This document shows, one piece after another, positions 33,049 to 41,959 of a DNA stretch of 64,000 nt (the stretch's first letter is position 1; the number at the start of each line of letters is the position of its first letter). The notes below the pieces were generated by a model that saw nothing but the letters and a program-made list of their open reading frames with translations, was not told where the DNA came from and made no database searches. The DNA comes from Rhizobium sp. RU36D (GTDB taxonomy: Bacteria; Pseudomonadota; Alphaproteobacteria; Rhizobiales; Rhizobiaceae), in the NCBI RefSeq assembly GCF_900176345.1, contig NZ_FWXU01000006.1, positions 62,001 through 126,000 of the forward strand, read 5' to 3'. Both the position numbers and the translations under genes were made by a program.

Positions 33049-34182
33049 TCAGTTCTGCTGATTCTTGAACTTGGCGAGACGGGCCTCGATCGCCTGTTCA
33101 CGATGCAGGCGGTCAAGCTCATCGAGTTCCCCATTTGCAGCCCTGTCACCGGAGGGAACGCCCGTGACCCTGGACACTGCCGCCGCCGCACGGGCGGCGC
33201 CATCAACGGGATTGGCACGCGCACCCGGCGAACCCGGCTGGTCGGGAAACTGGATCATGCTGCGCTTGAGATCCGCCAAACGCGCGTCTGCCTCGCGCCG
33301 GGTGGCCAGCACTGCCTGCAAGGCCTGCTGGCCTTCTTCGAGGTGCAGCCGGGCATCGGCCAGCGCCTTGTCGAGCGCTGCAAGTTGCGATTCCAGATCG
33401 ATCTGGCGGGCCACGCCGGCCTTTGCAAGATCATCCCGACCCGCCGAGACAGCCATGCGGATCTTGTCATCAAGGGCGGCGAGATCGGCCGAGATCTCGT
33501 CACGTCGACTGAGAATGCGGTATTCCTCCGCCTTGGCCTTGCCGATGTCGGCGCGCGCCTCATCGGCGGCGGTATCGATTTCGCGCAGCGCCTGTTCGAC
33601 AACCGCAATCTTGTTGCTTCCTTCCGCCTTGTCGACGGCAGCATTGGCGAGGCCAGCGATCAGGCGGCCCATGCGGGACAATATGCCTTCGTTCATCATC
33701 ATGCTCTCCTCCGTGCGTTCGGCATGCGGATTGACGCCGATATGGATCTGATATCCGCCGTTGCTGGCAACCAGTTGGGCGGAGAATATGTTGAGCGTAC
33801 CCTTGCTGTAGCCGGCAACGTCATAGGGAATGGCGACGCGACCGCGAAGGGTGGCGATCGTCAGGTCCGTCGGGCCCTTTATGGCAAACAGTTTGTCGTC
33901 CAGCGGCAGGCGGTCCGGCGCGACCTTGCGGCCGCGATTGGCGGCAAAATCCCTCAGCCCCAGCGTTACCAGGCGCGCGGGCAGGCCGGTGCGCTCCCGC
34001 ACTGTTTCATAGGCGATATCGTGAAGCGCCACGAGATTTGCGCCGCCTTTGTCTCCCGTCAGCTCCTCCAGGATCGAAATCATGTCGGCATAGGCGGCAA
34101 AGGTTTCCTCCAAAGCCTGCCGCGCCTCCAGGTCCGGCGCGAGTTGATACCGCAATATCGATGTGTGCGTCGTCTGAGCCAT
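33049..34182 (-). CDS. TnpB N-terminal domain fused to PspA/IM30
   Basis: A 377-residue protein of two parts. Residues about 8-152 follow the N-terminal half of TnpB/OrfB (IS605) proteins: RYQLAPDLEARQALEETFAA (helical opening), HDIAYETVRERTGLPARLVT, then the wedge-like segment LFAIKGPTDLTIATLRGRVA with SAQLVASNGGYQIHIGV. The RuvC nuclease and zinc finger that should follow are absent. Residues about 163-320 are PspA/IM30 coiled coil instead: GILSRMGRLIAGLANAAVDK, VVEQALREIDTAADEARADI and AGRDDLAKAGVARQIDLES. PspA binds stressed membranes. It is first in an operon with YqiJ and flotillin. The start is uncertain (ATG 34182 or 34227). Confidence 0.8.
   Translation of the reverse strand: MAQTTHTSILRYQLAPDLEARQALEETFAAYADMISILEELTGDKGGANLVALHDIAYETVRERTGLPARLVTLGLRDFAANRGRKVAPDRLPLDDKLFAIKGPTDLTIATLRGRVAIPYDVAGYSKGTLNIFSAQLVASNGGYQIHIGVNPHAERTEESMMMNEGILSRMGRLIAGLANAAVDKAEGSNKIAVVEQALREIDTAADEARADIGKAKAEEYRILSRRDEISADLAALDDKIRMAVSAGRDDLAKAGVARQIDLESQLAALDKALADARLHLEEGQQALQAVLATRREADARLADLKRSMIQFPDQPGSPGARANPVDGAARAAAAVSRVTGVPSGDRAANGELDELDRLHREQAIEARLAKFKNQQN
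33696..33712 (-). promoter_or_regulatory. Internal ribosome site and start inside the fusion gene
   Basis: Reading on the minus strand, GGAGGAG (33712-33706) is followed after 3, 6 and 9 bases by three consecutive ATG codons (33702, 33699, 33696), exactly at the junction of the two domains. Initiation here would give a PspA of about 217 residues, the normal length of stand-alone PspA. The signal is stronger than at the proposed gene start. Confidence 0.5.
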
Positions 34183-34192
34183 GGAATAAATT

Positions 34193-34213
34193 AAAGCACC
34201 ACTTTCGTGCTTT
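34193..34213. promoter_or_regulatory. Inverted repeat before the fusion gene
   Basis: AAAGCAC (34193-34199), 7 bases, GTGCTTT (34207-34213): perfect 7-bp arms, 10 bp upstream of the ATG at 34182. It is suited to an operator if translation starts at 34182; it would lie inside the coding region if the start is at 34227. Confidence 0.35.
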
Positions 34214-34512
34214 TCAAGATGCAACATGGTGATTTTTCAATTTTACGATGAATGCGCTGCGGGAGACGATACTGCTTTGCATCCACATCCGGGCACCAGC
34301 CCGTCTTTTCGGATGTTGGAACGGGCGCGTGTTAACGTCTCGATCAAAGGCTGAACAAAGCAGCGACGAATCGCTATCGACGACATCTTCCGCCTTTGTT
34401 CACGGCAGTATCTGGTATAAAAACAAATTGTTAACCATAGGAAACAGAAGAAGCCGCCTTGGTTGGCGGCCTCTCTGTCTGCGGATCTTAACGATTGTCG
34501 AACCGGTAGCGG
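34214..34512. other. Non-coding gap with phbB terminator
   Basis: About 300 bp between the fusion gene and phbB, both on the minus strand. GCCGCC (34453-34458), TTGGTT, GGCGGC (34465-34470) is a hairpin followed on the minus strand by a T-rich run, the likely phbB terminator. The AT-rich part at 34215-34260 and 34410-34445 may carry the promoter of the fusion-yqiJ-yqiK operon. No gene seen. Confidence 0.55.
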
Positions 34513-35238
34513 TCAGACGAAGAACTGGCCACCATTGGCGGAGATGGTCGAGCCGGTGATGAAGCCGGCATCGTCGGAGGCGAGGAACACCACGCAGCGG
34601 GCCACTTCTTCCGGCTCGCCCAAGCGGCCAACCGGGATCTGCGGCAGGATACGATCCTTCAAAACATTTTCCGGGATGGCGCGGACCATTTCCGTGCCGA
34701 TATAGCCGGGGCAAATGGCGTTGACGGTGATGCCCTTGGCTGCGCCTTCCTGAGCAAGCGCCTTGGTGAAGCCGAGGTCGCCGGCCTTGGCGGCGGAATA
34801 GTTCGCCTGGCCCATCTGGCCCTTCTGGCCATTGATCGAGGAGATGTTGATGACCCGACCGAAATTGCGCTCGCGCATGCCGTTCCAGATCGGATGGGTC
34901 ATGTTGAAGACGCCATTCAGATTGGTGTTGATCACCTCGTTCCACTGCTCCGGCGTCATCTTGTGGAACATGCCATCGCGGGTGATGCCGGCATTGTTGA
35001 CGAGAACCTCGATCGGTCCGAGCGCGGCCTCCACCTTGGCAATGCCTTCAGCGCAGGACTGGTAGTTCGACACATCCCATTTGAAGACCGGAATGCCGGT
35101 TTCGGCCTCGAAGGCCTTTGCCTTCTCGTCATTGCCGGCATAGTTGGCGGCTACTTTGTAGCCTGCTGCTTTCAGCGCCGTGCTGATCGCTGCCCCAATC
35201 CCACGGGTTCCCCCGGTCACCAATGCCACCCTGCTCAT
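34513..35238 (-). CDS. phbB: Acetoacetyl-CoA reductase
   Basis: A 241-residue SDR enzyme reducing acetoacetyl-CoA to (R)-3-hydroxybutyryl-CoA with NADPH for polyhydroxybutyrate synthesis. Features: cofactor loop TGGTRGIGAAIS (residues 8-19), NNAG (about 87), catalytic Ser in INISSINGQKGQMGQANYSA with Tyr and Lys in YSAAKAG, and the PhbB-typical GQANYSAAKAGDLGFTKALA. AAGGGGAG precedes the start. It lies 99 bases after phbA; a hairpin between the two genes may reduce read-through. Confidence 0.96.
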   Translation of the reverse strand: MSRVALVTGGTRGIGAAISTALKAAGYKVAANYAGNDEKAKAFEAETGIPVFKWDVSNYQSCAEGIAKVEAALGPIEVLVNNAGITRDGMFHKMTPEQWNEVINTNLNGVFNMTHPIWNGMRERNFGRVINISSINGQKGQMGQANYSAAKAGDLGFTKALAQEGAAKGITVNAICPGYIGTEMVRAIPENVLKDRILPQIPVGRLGEPEEVARCVVFLASDDAGFITGSTISANGGQFFV

Positions 35239-35297
35239 ACTGTTCTCCCCTTGGGTTATGGAATGTGATGGGGCTTTTCTGTTGAAGCCCTAAAGCG

Positions 35298-35328
35298 AAA
35301 AGCCCCGCGCAACGGAGTTGAGCGGGGC
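35298..35328 (-). terminator. Hairpin between phbA and phbB
   Basis: GCCCCGC (35302-35308) pairs with GCGGGGC (35322-35328); on the minus strand the stem is followed by TTTT (35301-35298). It lies between phbA stop and phbB start, so it could terminate part of the transcripts or protect the 3' end of phbA mRNA. Confidence 0.55.
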
Positions 35329-35337
35329 ATTGGTCGA

Positions 35338-36519
35338 TCACATGGCTTCCAGGCACATGGCGACGCCCATGCCGCCGCCGATGCAGAGGGTTGCCAGACC
35401 CTTCTTGGCGCCACGACGCCGCATTTCGAACAGCAGCGTGTTGAGGATGCGTGCGCCCGATGCGCCGACCGGATGGCCGATGGCAATCGCACCGCCATTG
35501 ACATTGACGATCGAGGTATCCCAGCCGAGATCCTTGTTGACGGCGCAGGCCTGGGCAGCGAAGGCCTCGTTGGCCTCGACCAGTTCCAGATCGTTGACCG
35601 ACCAGCCGGCCTTCTGCAGCGCCTTGCGGGACGCCGGGATGGGGCCGGTGCCCATGATCTGCGGATCGACGCCGGCGGTTGCCCAGGAGGCAATGCGGGC
35701 GAGCGGCCGGATGCCACGGCGAACGGCTTCCGCCTCGGTCATCAGAAGCGCTGCAGCAGCGCCGTCATTGATGCCCGACGCGTTGCCGGCGGTAACCGTG
35801 CCTTCCTTGTCGAAGGCCGGCTTGAGCTTTGTCATGGATTCGAGCGTGGCGCCCAGACGAATGTATTCGTCCTGTTCGACGATCACGTCGCCCTTGCGGC
35901 CCGGCACCACGACGGAGACGATCTCGTCCTTGAAGCGGCCTTCCTTCTGGGCAGCTTCGGCCTTGTTCTGCGAGGCGAGCGCGAAGGCGTCCTGGTCGTC
36001 GCGAGAGAGCTGCCACTGACGCGCGACGTTTTCTGCCGTCGTGCCCATGTGATAACCGTAGAATGCGTCGGTGAGACCATCCTTGATCATGGTGTCGACC
36101 ATCTTCATGTCGCCCATCTTGGTTCCCGAACGCAGGTGGGCGGCATGGGGCGCCATGGACATGGATTCCTGTCCGCCGGCGACGATGATGGTGGCATCGC
36201 CGGTTGCGATCTGCTGCATGCCGAGGGCGACCGCACGAAGGCCGGAACCGCAGAGCTGGTTGAGGCCCCAGGCGGTTGCTTCCTGCGGAATGCCGGCCTT
36301 CATGGCGGCCTGGCGGGCAGGGTTCTGGCCCTGGCCAGCGGTCAGGATCTGGCCGAGAATCACTTCATCGACTTCCTTGGCATCCACGCCGGCCCGCTCC
36401 AGCACAGCCTTGATTGCGACTGCGCCCAGTTCATGCGCCGGCAGGTTGGCAAAAGCCCCATTGAAGGAGCCGACGGGTGTGCGCGCTGCACTGGCGATGA
36501 CGATGGACGAACTGCTCAT
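35338..36519 (-). CDS. phbA: Acetyl-CoA acetyltransferase (beta-ketothiolase)
   Basis: A 393-residue thiolase condensing two acetyl-CoA to acetoacetyl-CoA. Active-site Cys near residue 90 in [14 protein letters not shown], His in [20 protein letters not shown], and the second Cys in [17 protein letters not shown] are all present. The start at 36519 has GAGGAGA upstream; the open frame continues to 36648 but lacks conservation. First gene of phbA-phbB, divergent from phaR at 36740. Confidence 0.96.
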   Translation of the reverse strand: MSSSSIVIASAARTPVGSFNGAFANLPAHELGAVAIKAVLERAGVDAKEVDEVILGQILTAGQGQNPARQAAMKAGIPQEATAWGLNQLCGSGLRAVALGMQQIATGDATIIVAGGQESMSMAPHAAHLRSGTKMGDMKMVDTMIKDGLTDAFYGYHMGTTAENVARQWQLSRDDQDAFALASQNKAEAAQKEGRFKDEIVSVVVPGRKGDVIVEQDEYIRLGATLESMTKLKPAFDKEGTVTAGNASGINDGAAAALLMTEAEAVRRGIRPLARIASWATAGVDPQIMGTGPIPASRKALQKAGWSVNDLELVEANEAFAAQACAVNKDLGWDTSIVNVNGGAIAIGHPVGASGARILNTLLFEMRRRGAKKGLATLCIGGGMGVAMCLEAM

Positions 36520-36626
36520 GGATGTCTCCTCGTGTTTTGCTTTGCAGCGAATCTGGCAAAGCTTGGCGCTGGAGTCAAACACGAAGACGCTGCTATCTCT
36601 CGTTCCTTGGTTGCGCGACAAAGGTC

Positions 36627-36652
36627 GCAGCATCGCAGGGTGCCGCATCGCA
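36627..36652. promoter_or_regulatory. Repeated GCATCGCA motif between phbA and phaR
   Basis: GCATCGCA occurs at 36630-36637 and 36645-36652, 15 bp apart, with GCAG just before. It lies between the divergent phbA and phaR starts. PhaR proteins are reported to bind TGC/GCA-rich sites in their own and target promoters, so this is a candidate; the exact consensus was not tested. Confidence 0.35.
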
Positions 36653-36739
36653 CAAAGAGATTGTCACCGCCCTTCCTTTGCGATTACACTCCTGATGGGA
36701 AGAGCAAAAACAACGATATGACGGGGTCAGGAGACAATC

Positions 36740-37315
36740 ATGGCAAAAGCCGATGGCGAAATCGTGATAAAGAAATATGCCAATCGCCGCCTCTACAATA
36801 CCGGGACCAGCACCTATGTGACGCTGGAGGACCTGGCCAAGATGGTGAAGAAGGGAGAGGAATTCACCGTCCAGGATGCCAAGTCCGGAGAAGATATCAC
36901 CCATTCCGTCCTGACGCAGATCATCTTCGAGCAGGAGTCTAAGACCGGCAACACGCTGCTGCCGATTTCCTTCCTGCGCCAGCTCATCGGATATTACGGC
37001 GACCAGATGCAGATGGTGGTGCCGAGTTTCCTCGAGCACTCCATGAAGGCCTTCACCGAGCAGCAGGTTCAGATGCGCGAGCAGATGACACGCGCCTTTG
37101 GCGAGACGCCGCTGACCAAGAACCTGCAGGCGCCGATCCAGTTGATGGAAGAGCAGGTGAAGCGCAACACCGAGATGTTCCACCAGGCCATGCAGATGTT
37201 CTCGCCCTTCATGGGCCAGCAGGCTCCGAAGGAGCCTCGCAAGGCCGAGGCCAAGGACATCGAGGAGCTGAAAGAGCAGCTGCGGACGCTGCAGAACAAG
37301 CTCGACAATCTCTGA
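36740..37315 (+). CDS. phaR: Polyhydroxyalkanoate synthesis repressor PhaR
   Basis: A 191-residue regulator with the PHB/PHA accumulation DNA-binding domain (residues 8-70: IVIKKYANRRLYNTGTSTYV, TLEDLAKMVKKGEEFTVQDA) and the adjoining PHB-binding domain (LTQIIFEQESKTGNTLLPIS, FLRQLIGYYGDQMQMVVPSF). PhaR represses phasin and its own gene until polymer appears. The C-terminus is a Glu/Lys-rich coiled coil (DIEELKEQLRTLQNKLDNL). It is divergent from phbA. Confidence 0.96.
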   Translation: MAKADGEIVIKKYANRRLYNTGTSTYVTLEDLAKMVKKGEEFTVQDAKSGEDITHSVLTQIIFEQESKTGNTLLPISFLRQLIGYYGDQMQMVVPSFLEHSMKAFTEQQVQMREQMTRAFGETPLTKNLQAPIQLMEEQVKRNTEMFHQAMQMFSPFMGQQAPKEPRKAEAKDIEELKEQLRTLQNKLDNL

Positions 37316-37324
37316 GCTCGTCCT

Positions 37325-37389
37325 CGGGCCAGTGTGCCCGTTTTTATTCCTGACCTGACCAGATGCCGCCCCTGAAGGCGGCATTTTTC
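37325..37389. terminator. Two tandem terminators after phaR
   Basis: First: CGGGC (37325-37329), 6 bases, GCCCG (37336-37340), TTTTT. Second: ATGCCGCC (37363-37370), CCTGAA, GGCGGCAT (37377-37384), then TTTTT. The second also serves the convergent gene at 37401. Confidence 0.8.
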
Positions 37390-37400
37390 GTCGTGGCGGA

Positions 37401-37808
37401 TCAGAGCCCGATGGAGACGTCGCGGTTCGCCGCCTTGATCGAGATGGTAAAGCCGCTGATCACATCGATGAACGCCACCACCATCAGGATGAAGAAGATG
37501 TGGGTCGCAGCATCGCGCACCAGCAGGAACTCGACCAGGAAGGCGATGAAGACCAGCATGGACAGCATGTGATTGATCAGCGCGCTATTGCCGCGCCAGG
37601 CCGACTTGATGATTTCGAAGAACAGCAGCAGCAGGCTGATGAGAATGAAGAGGTCGCCCAGCGACAGGGTCCAGCGCGCCCCTGACAGCATGGACAAAGC
37701 GAAGATTTCGCCATCAAGGGCCGGAATGCCGCCCTGGCCAAATAGCCCCAGCATGGCGAGGTTATAGAGGACGAAGGGAATGATCATCAGCGGTATGGCA
37801 GCAAGCAT
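37401..37808 (-). CDS. Four-helix conserved membrane protein
   Basis: A 135-residue integral membrane protein with four predicted helices: AIPLMIIPFVLYNLAMLGLF, LGDLFILISLLLLFFEIIKS, HMLSMLVFIAFLVEFLLV and IFFILMVVAFIDVISGFTIS. I recognise it only as a conserved alphaproteobacterial membrane protein of unknown function. The RGNSALINHMLS loop between helices two and three is probably cytoplasmic. It lies between phaR and rpmF as a single-gene unit. A small hairpin (37829-37849) precedes its start. Confidence 0.82.
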   Translation of the reverse strand: MLAAIPLMIIPFVLYNLAMLGLFGQGGIPALDGEIFALSMLSGARWTLSLGDLFILISLLLLFFEIIKSAWRGNSALINHMLSMLVFIAFLVEFLLVRDAATHIFFILMVVAFIDVISGFTISIKAANRDVSIGL

Positions 37809-37925
37809 GACTGTCTCCGGCTAGGTCCGGAAGCGCCGATGACGCTTCCCATCAGTGTGGTCGATCAACCGACCGTCATTGCCATTAACGCATGTTGCGC
37901 GGCGACAAAATGACCAGCAAAAAAG

Positions 37926-37951
37926 AAAAAGCCCGGCGAACCGGGCTTTTT
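37926..37951 (-). terminator. rpmF terminator
   Basis: AAAAAGCCCGG, CGAA, CCGGGCTTTTT: an 11-bp perfect stem with a tetraloop and T tracts on both strands, directly downstream of rpmF. Confidence 0.9.
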
Positions 37952-37973
37952 CAGGGATAATGCAGAAAAACGC

Positions 37974-38159
37974 TTATGCGCTTTCCTTCGGGGTCAGAAC
38001 CTGACGGCCGCGATACATACCGGTCTTCAGATCGATATGGTGCGGACGGCGCAGTTCGCCGGAGTTCTTGTCTTCGACATAGGTCGGAGCCTTGAGACCG
38101 TCAGCCGAGCGGCGCATACCGCGCTTGGACGGGCTTGTTTTTCTTTTCGGTACAGCCAT
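37974..38159 (-). CDS. rpmF: 50S ribosomal protein L32
   Basis: A 61-residue protein, typical for alphaproteobacteria. [20 protein letters not shown] is the universal L32 opening, and the C-terminal segment includes [19 protein letters not shown]. The zinc-binding cysteines of some bacterial L32 are absent, as is common in this group. Transcribed alone, with a strong terminator at 37926-37951. Confidence 0.98.
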   Translation of the reverse strand: MAVPKRKTSPSKRGMRRSADGLKAPTYVEDKNSGELRRPHHIDLKTGMYRGRQVLTPKESA

Positions 38160-38310
38160 TTCAACTACTCCACATGACGGGCAAAACCTGCACGTCGGCC
38201 ACCTGAGAGGCCGGTCCGTACATGTCTCGATCTCGGAATTTGGCGCGCTTATACATGTCCGTCAGGGGTTTGACCAGTCCCCATTACGTTTTTTTGACAT
38301 GGGGGCCGTG

Positions 38311-38958
38311 TCAGGCCTCATCGGCAGCGACGATCCAGGTTTCGGCAAGCGCCGCGTCGCGCCATTTGATCCAGGCGGGGTCGGTCTTCATCGCTGCCAT
38401 ATAGTCCAGCGTTTCCGGGTCGTCCGTCAGTTCGTAGGTGTCGAAGCGGTTGACCACAGGCGCAAACATGGCGTCTGCGCCGGAGAAAGCGCCGAACAGG
38501 AACGGGCCGCCAGAACGCTGCCGCATCTCCCGCCAGATCGTGGAGATGCGCGCAACATCGTCCATGACACCCTCGGGGAGCGCGATGGAGCGCCGGTGCC
38601 GGCGGATGTTCATCGGGCAGGCGCCGCGCAAGGCACGAAAGCCCGACAGCATTTCCATGGAGATGGAGCGCGCCAGGGATCGGCTTTCCCTGTCAGCAGG
38701 CCAGATCCCGGCGTCAGGGAAAAGCTCGGCCGCATATTCGATGATCGCAAGGGATTCCCAGACCCGGAACTCGCCGTGCTGCAGCAGGGGAACGCGGCCC
38801 GTCGGCGAAAACTCCCGGAACAGCGGATTGCCGCCGGTGTCATCGAAGGGAATGAGCTTCTCGTTGAAGGCGATGCCGCAGGCGGTCAGCGCGATCCAGG
38901 GTCGCATGGACCAGGACGAATAGTTCTTGTTGCCGATGTAAAGGGTAAGATCGCTCAT
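38311..38958 (-). CDS. Glutathione S-transferase family protein
   Basis: A 215-residue GST. The thioredoxin-like N-domain (residues 1-80) has YIGNKNYSSWSMRPWIAL, with the Ser of the NYSSWSMRPW motif the probable glutathione activator, then SPTGRVPLLQHGEFRVWESL with the conserved cis-Pro and Glu-Ser pair for glutathione. The helical C-domain follows (about 90-205). This NYSSWSMRPW subfamily is common in proteobacteria; its substrates are not known. Single gene. Confidence 0.9.
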   Translation of the reverse strand: MSDLTLYIGNKNYSSWSMRPWIALTACGIAFNEKLIPFDDTGGNPLFREFSPTGRVPLLQHGEFRVWESLAIIEYAAELFPDAGIWPADRESRSLARSISMEMLSGFRALRGACPMNIRRHRRSIALPEGVMDDVARISTIWREMRQRSGGPFLFGAFSGADAMFAPVVNRFDTYELTDDPETLDYMAAMKTDPAWIKWRDAALAETWIVAADEA

Positions 38959-39036
38959 GTCTGGCCCGCTCCGTACAAGTGATGGTTCGAAGATTTACGA
39001 GAAGGCGTCAGTCCGCACCAACGAATTTTGCGAACC

Positions 39037-39831
39037 TCAGTCATAAAGACATGTGATGTAATCGCCGGCACCACGGGCGCGGCGCTCCACGACGGCAGCC
39101 AGACGATTGAGGCCACGACCGGGCTTGCTGGCAACCCGCGTGATGGGATTGGGCAGGGAGACGGCGAGCAAGGCGGACTGGCGCGGCGTCAGCTTCGATG
39201 CGGGCACCTTGAAATGATGGCGGGCGGCCGCTTCGATGCCGTAGATGCCGGGGCCCCATTCGGCGATGTTGAGATAGATCTCCATCATCCGCTGCTTTGA
39301 CCAGACGAAATCGGCGGCGATTGCCAATGGCAACTCCAGGCCTTTGCGAATGAAGGACCGGCCATTCCACAAAAACAGGTTCTTGGCGGTCTGCATGGGG
39401 ATAGTGCTGGCGCCGCGGGTGGCCTCGCCCGCAAGCGCGTCGTCCACCACACCCTTCATCTGTTCCCAATCGACCCCGCCATGGGCGCAGAACTGACCGT
39501 CCTCGGACATCATCACCGCGATCACGACATTCTTGGAGATGTCGTCGAAGGCCACCCATTGCCGGTCATAGCCACCGGTAACGAGATCGGCCAGCATCAG
39601 CGTCGAGACGGGCCGGAGCACCGGCGGCGCATAGAGAAGAATAAGCACATAGGGCAGCAGCAGAAATGCCAGGATCAGCAGAACGATCCGCCGGATCAAG
39701 GGCCAGCGCCGCTTCTTCTCGGCAGGGGGCGTCGCCTCCTCGCTTTCGTCCTGCTGCTGCTCCTCGTCGATCGACACGCTGCCCCGTCCCTGGTTGGTCT
39801 TGAGGCTTTCATAGCGCCGGTTGCCGGCCAT
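39037..39831 (-). CDS. mtgA: Monofunctional biosynthetic peptidoglycan transglycosylase
   Basis: A 264-residue GT51 glycosyltransferase that polymerises lipid II at the membrane. An acidic/basic N-terminal tail leads to one membrane helix ([20 protein letters not shown]), then the GT51 motifs: [17 protein letters not shown] with catalytic Glu, [37 protein letters not shown] and [19 protein letters not shown] replaces the usual STISQQ, as seen in MtgA. I place the start at ATG 39831; a TTG at 39855 is possible. Divergent from ispA. Confidence 0.94.
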   Translation of the reverse strand: MAGNRRYESLKTNQGRGSVSIDEEQQQDESEEATPPAEKKRRWPLIRRIVLLILAFLLLPYVLILLYAPPVLRPVSTLMLADLVTGGYDRQWVAFDDISKNVVIAVMMSEDGQFCAHGGVDWEQMKGVVDDALAGEATRGASTIPMQTAKNLFLWNGRSFIRKGLELPLAIAADFVWSKQRMMEIYLNIAEWGPGIYGIEAAARHHFKVPASKLTPRQSALLAVSLPNPITRVASKPGRGLNRLAAVVERRARGAGDYITCLYD

Positions 39832-39908
39832 GGCCAGAGGCTGTCGCAACGCCAATTTCGTGGGATTGCCCCGTTGCCACCCGGTTCGGCCCGTGCCACA
39901 CAGCGTGC

Positions 39909-40823
39909 ATGACTGTCACGACCCCTGATTTCGACCTTCGTCTCCGACAGGTAGCCGCCGATTTGGAGGCTCTCCTGACGGACCTGCTCTCCGATAGCCC
40001 GCGCGCGGGAGAGATCGCCCGTCCCGTGCCGCTTCTGTCTGCCATGCGCCATGCTGCGCTTGATGGCGGCAAGCGGCTGAGGCCGTTCCTGGTGGTGGAA
40101 ACTGCGGCTCTGTTTGGCGGCAATGAAAAGGCAGCGCTCAGGGTGGGGGCCGCCCTGGAATGCCTGCATTGCTATTCGCTCGTGCATGACGACCTGCCGG
40201 CCATGGACGACGATGATCTGCGGCGCGGCAAGCCGACGGTGCATATCGCCTTCGATGAAGCGACCGCCATCCTCGCCGGTGATAGTCTTCTCACCTATGC
40301 CTTCGATATCATTGCCGCAGCGGAGACCGAACTGCCGGATCACGCCAAGGTGGCGCTGACGCTGGAACTGGCGCGCGCTGCCGGGGTAGGCGGCATGGCC
40401 GGCGGCCAGGCGCTTGATCTTGCTGCGGAAAAGCAGACACCGGATGAAGCCGGCATCATCACGCTGCAATCGATGAAGACGGGTGCCCTAATCCGCTATG
40501 CCTGCGAGGCCGGCGCCGTCATCGGCGGGGCATCTGCAGAGGAGCGGGGCCGGCTGCGGCAGTTTGGGGCGCTGATCGGGCGTGCGTTTCAATTGGCGGA
40601 TGATCTGCTGGACCTGACCAGCGATGCTGCAACCCTCGGCAAGGCCGCCGGCAAGGATGCCGCCCGTGGCAAGGGCACGCTGGTGGGGCTTAAGGGACAG
40701 GCCTGGGCCGAGGCGGAGCTGACGCGGCTCGTTTCGGAGGCGGGTGCAATTCTTGCGCCCCACGGAGAAAAAGCCGCTGTCCTGCTTGAGACAGCCGCCT
40801 TCGTTGCCAACAGGAAGAGTTGA
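39909..40823 (+). CDS. ispA: Farnesyl diphosphate synthase-type polyprenyl synthase
   Basis: A 304-residue short-chain trans-prenyl synthase. First Asp-rich motif [14 protein letters not shown] (residues 94-107), second Asp motif DDLLDLTSD (about 231), GGKRLRP near 53 and GGQALDL in the middle. The family condenses IPP with DMAPP or GPP; farnesyl diphosphate is the most likely product, geranylgeranyl less so. It is followed one base later by hisC, so the two overlap in expression. Divergent from mtgA; prenyl carriers are needed for peptidoglycan precursors. Confidence 0.92.
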   Translation: MTVTTPDFDLRLRQVAADLEALLTDLLSDSPRAGEIARPVPLLSAMRHAALDGGKRLRPFLVVETAALFGGNEKAALRVGAALECLHCYSLVHDDLPAMDDDDLRRGKPTVHIAFDEATAILAGDSLLTYAFDIIAAAETELPDHAKVALTLELARAAGVGGMAGGQALDLAAEKQTPDEAGIITLQSMKTGALIRYACEAGAVIGGASAEERGRLRQFGALIGRAFQLADDLLDLTSDAATLGKAAGKDAARGKGTLVGLKGQAWAEAELTRLVSEAGAILAPHGEKAAVLLETAAFVANRKS

Positions 40824-40824
40824 G

Positions 40825-41880
40825 ATGAGCAAGTTCTGGTCTCCGATGGTCGCCGGCCTGAAACCCTATGTGGCGGGCGAGCAGCCGCGCATGGCGAACC
40901 TGGTGAAGCTCAACACCAACGAGAATCCTCGCGGTCCTTCGCCCAAAGTCCTGCAAGCCATTCGCGCTGCTGCGACCGATGATCTCAGGCGCTATCCCGA
41001 CCCTTCGGCGCTGGCGCTGCGGGAAACGATTGCCCGCTATTGTTCTGTTGGTGCTTACGAAGTCTTCGTCGGAAATGGCTCGGATGAGGTGCTGGCCTTT
41101 GTGTTCGCAGCTTTGCTTCGGCATGACCGGCCGCTGCTTTATCCCGACATAACCTACAGCTTCTATCCAACATATAGTCAGCTATTTGAGATCGAGACGG
41201 TGCAAATCCCGCTGGCGGATGATTTCACCGTCCGTCCTAAAGATTATCGCATAGCCTGCGGTGGCATTATCATTGCCAATCCCAATGCGCCGACCGGCAT
41301 TGCCATGCCGCTTGCCCAGATCGAACAGCTGCTGCTTGATCATCCGGAACAGGTTGTCGTGATCGATGAGGCCTATGTGGATTTCGGCGCCGATAGCGCC
41401 GTATCGCTCGTGCCGCGCCATGACAATCTGCTTGTCGTGCAGACCTTCTCGAAATCCCGCTCGCTGGCTGGCATGCGGATCGGCTTTGCCATCGGCCAGC
41501 GCCCGCTGATCGAGGCGCTGGAGCGGATGAAGGACAGTTTCAATTCATATCCGCTCGACATGCTGGCGCAGGCGGCCGGGGTGGCTGCGATCGAGGATGA
41601 GGCGTGGTTCCAGTCCTGCCGTCGCGAGGTGATGGACAATCGGACGATGCTGACATCCGAACTTGTCAGTCGTGGTTTCGAGGTGCTGCCCTCCAGCGCC
41701 AACTTCGTGTTTGCCCGTCATCGCGACAGGGATGGAGCCGATCTGGCCAAAGGTTTGCGCGATCATGCCGTCATCGTGCGGCACTTCGCCAAGCCCAGGA
41801 TTTCACAGTTCCTGCGGATCACCATCGGCACATCGGAAGAAAGTCGGAGGCTTCTGGAGGCACTGGATCAGATCCTCTGA
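40825..41880 (+). CDS. hisC: Histidinol-phosphate aminotransferase
   Basis: A 351-residue class II PLP aminotransferase. MSKFWSPMVAGLKPYVAGEQ, KLNTNENPRGPSPKVLQAI and FVGNGSDEVLAFVFAALL are HisC hallmarks; the PLP Lys lies in QTFSKSRSLAGMRIGFAIG and the Asn/Asp pair in IIIANPNAPTG and VVIDEAYVDF. It converts imidazole-acetol phosphate to histidinol phosphate. In many genomes a second HisC-like aromatic aminotransferase exists; this copy, next to ispA rather than in a his operon, could serve either. TGAGATG links it to ispA. Confidence 0.9.
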   Translation: MSKFWSPMVAGLKPYVAGEQPRMANLVKLNTNENPRGPSPKVLQAIRAAATDDLRRYPDPSALALRETIARYCSVGAYEVFVGNGSDEVLAFVFAALLRHDRPLLYPDITYSFYPTYSQLFEIETVQIPLADDFTVRPKDYRIACGGIIIANPNAPTGIAMPLAQIEQLLLDHPEQVVVIDEAYVDFGADSAVSLVPRHDNLLVVQTFSKSRSLAGMRIGFAIGQRPLIEALERMKDSFNSYPLDMLAQAAGVAAIEDEAWFQSCRREVMDNRTMLTSELVSRGFEVLPSSANFVFARHRDRDGADLAKGLRDHAVIVRHFAKPRISQFLRITIGTSEESRRLLEALDQIL

Positions 41881-41959
41881 GCGCTCTGTGTGGCCTCTTT
41901 ACTTCCGGATGGCCGGGCTTAGGATGGCGCTGACTTACCGCCAATCAGCCGAGACCTCC

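Noticed and set aside
33049..34182. An active TnpB transposon
   Set aside because: There is no RuvC domain, no TnpA next to it and no recognisable IS200/605 end hairpin; the reading frame continues into PspA and the gene lies inside a conserved-looking operon.
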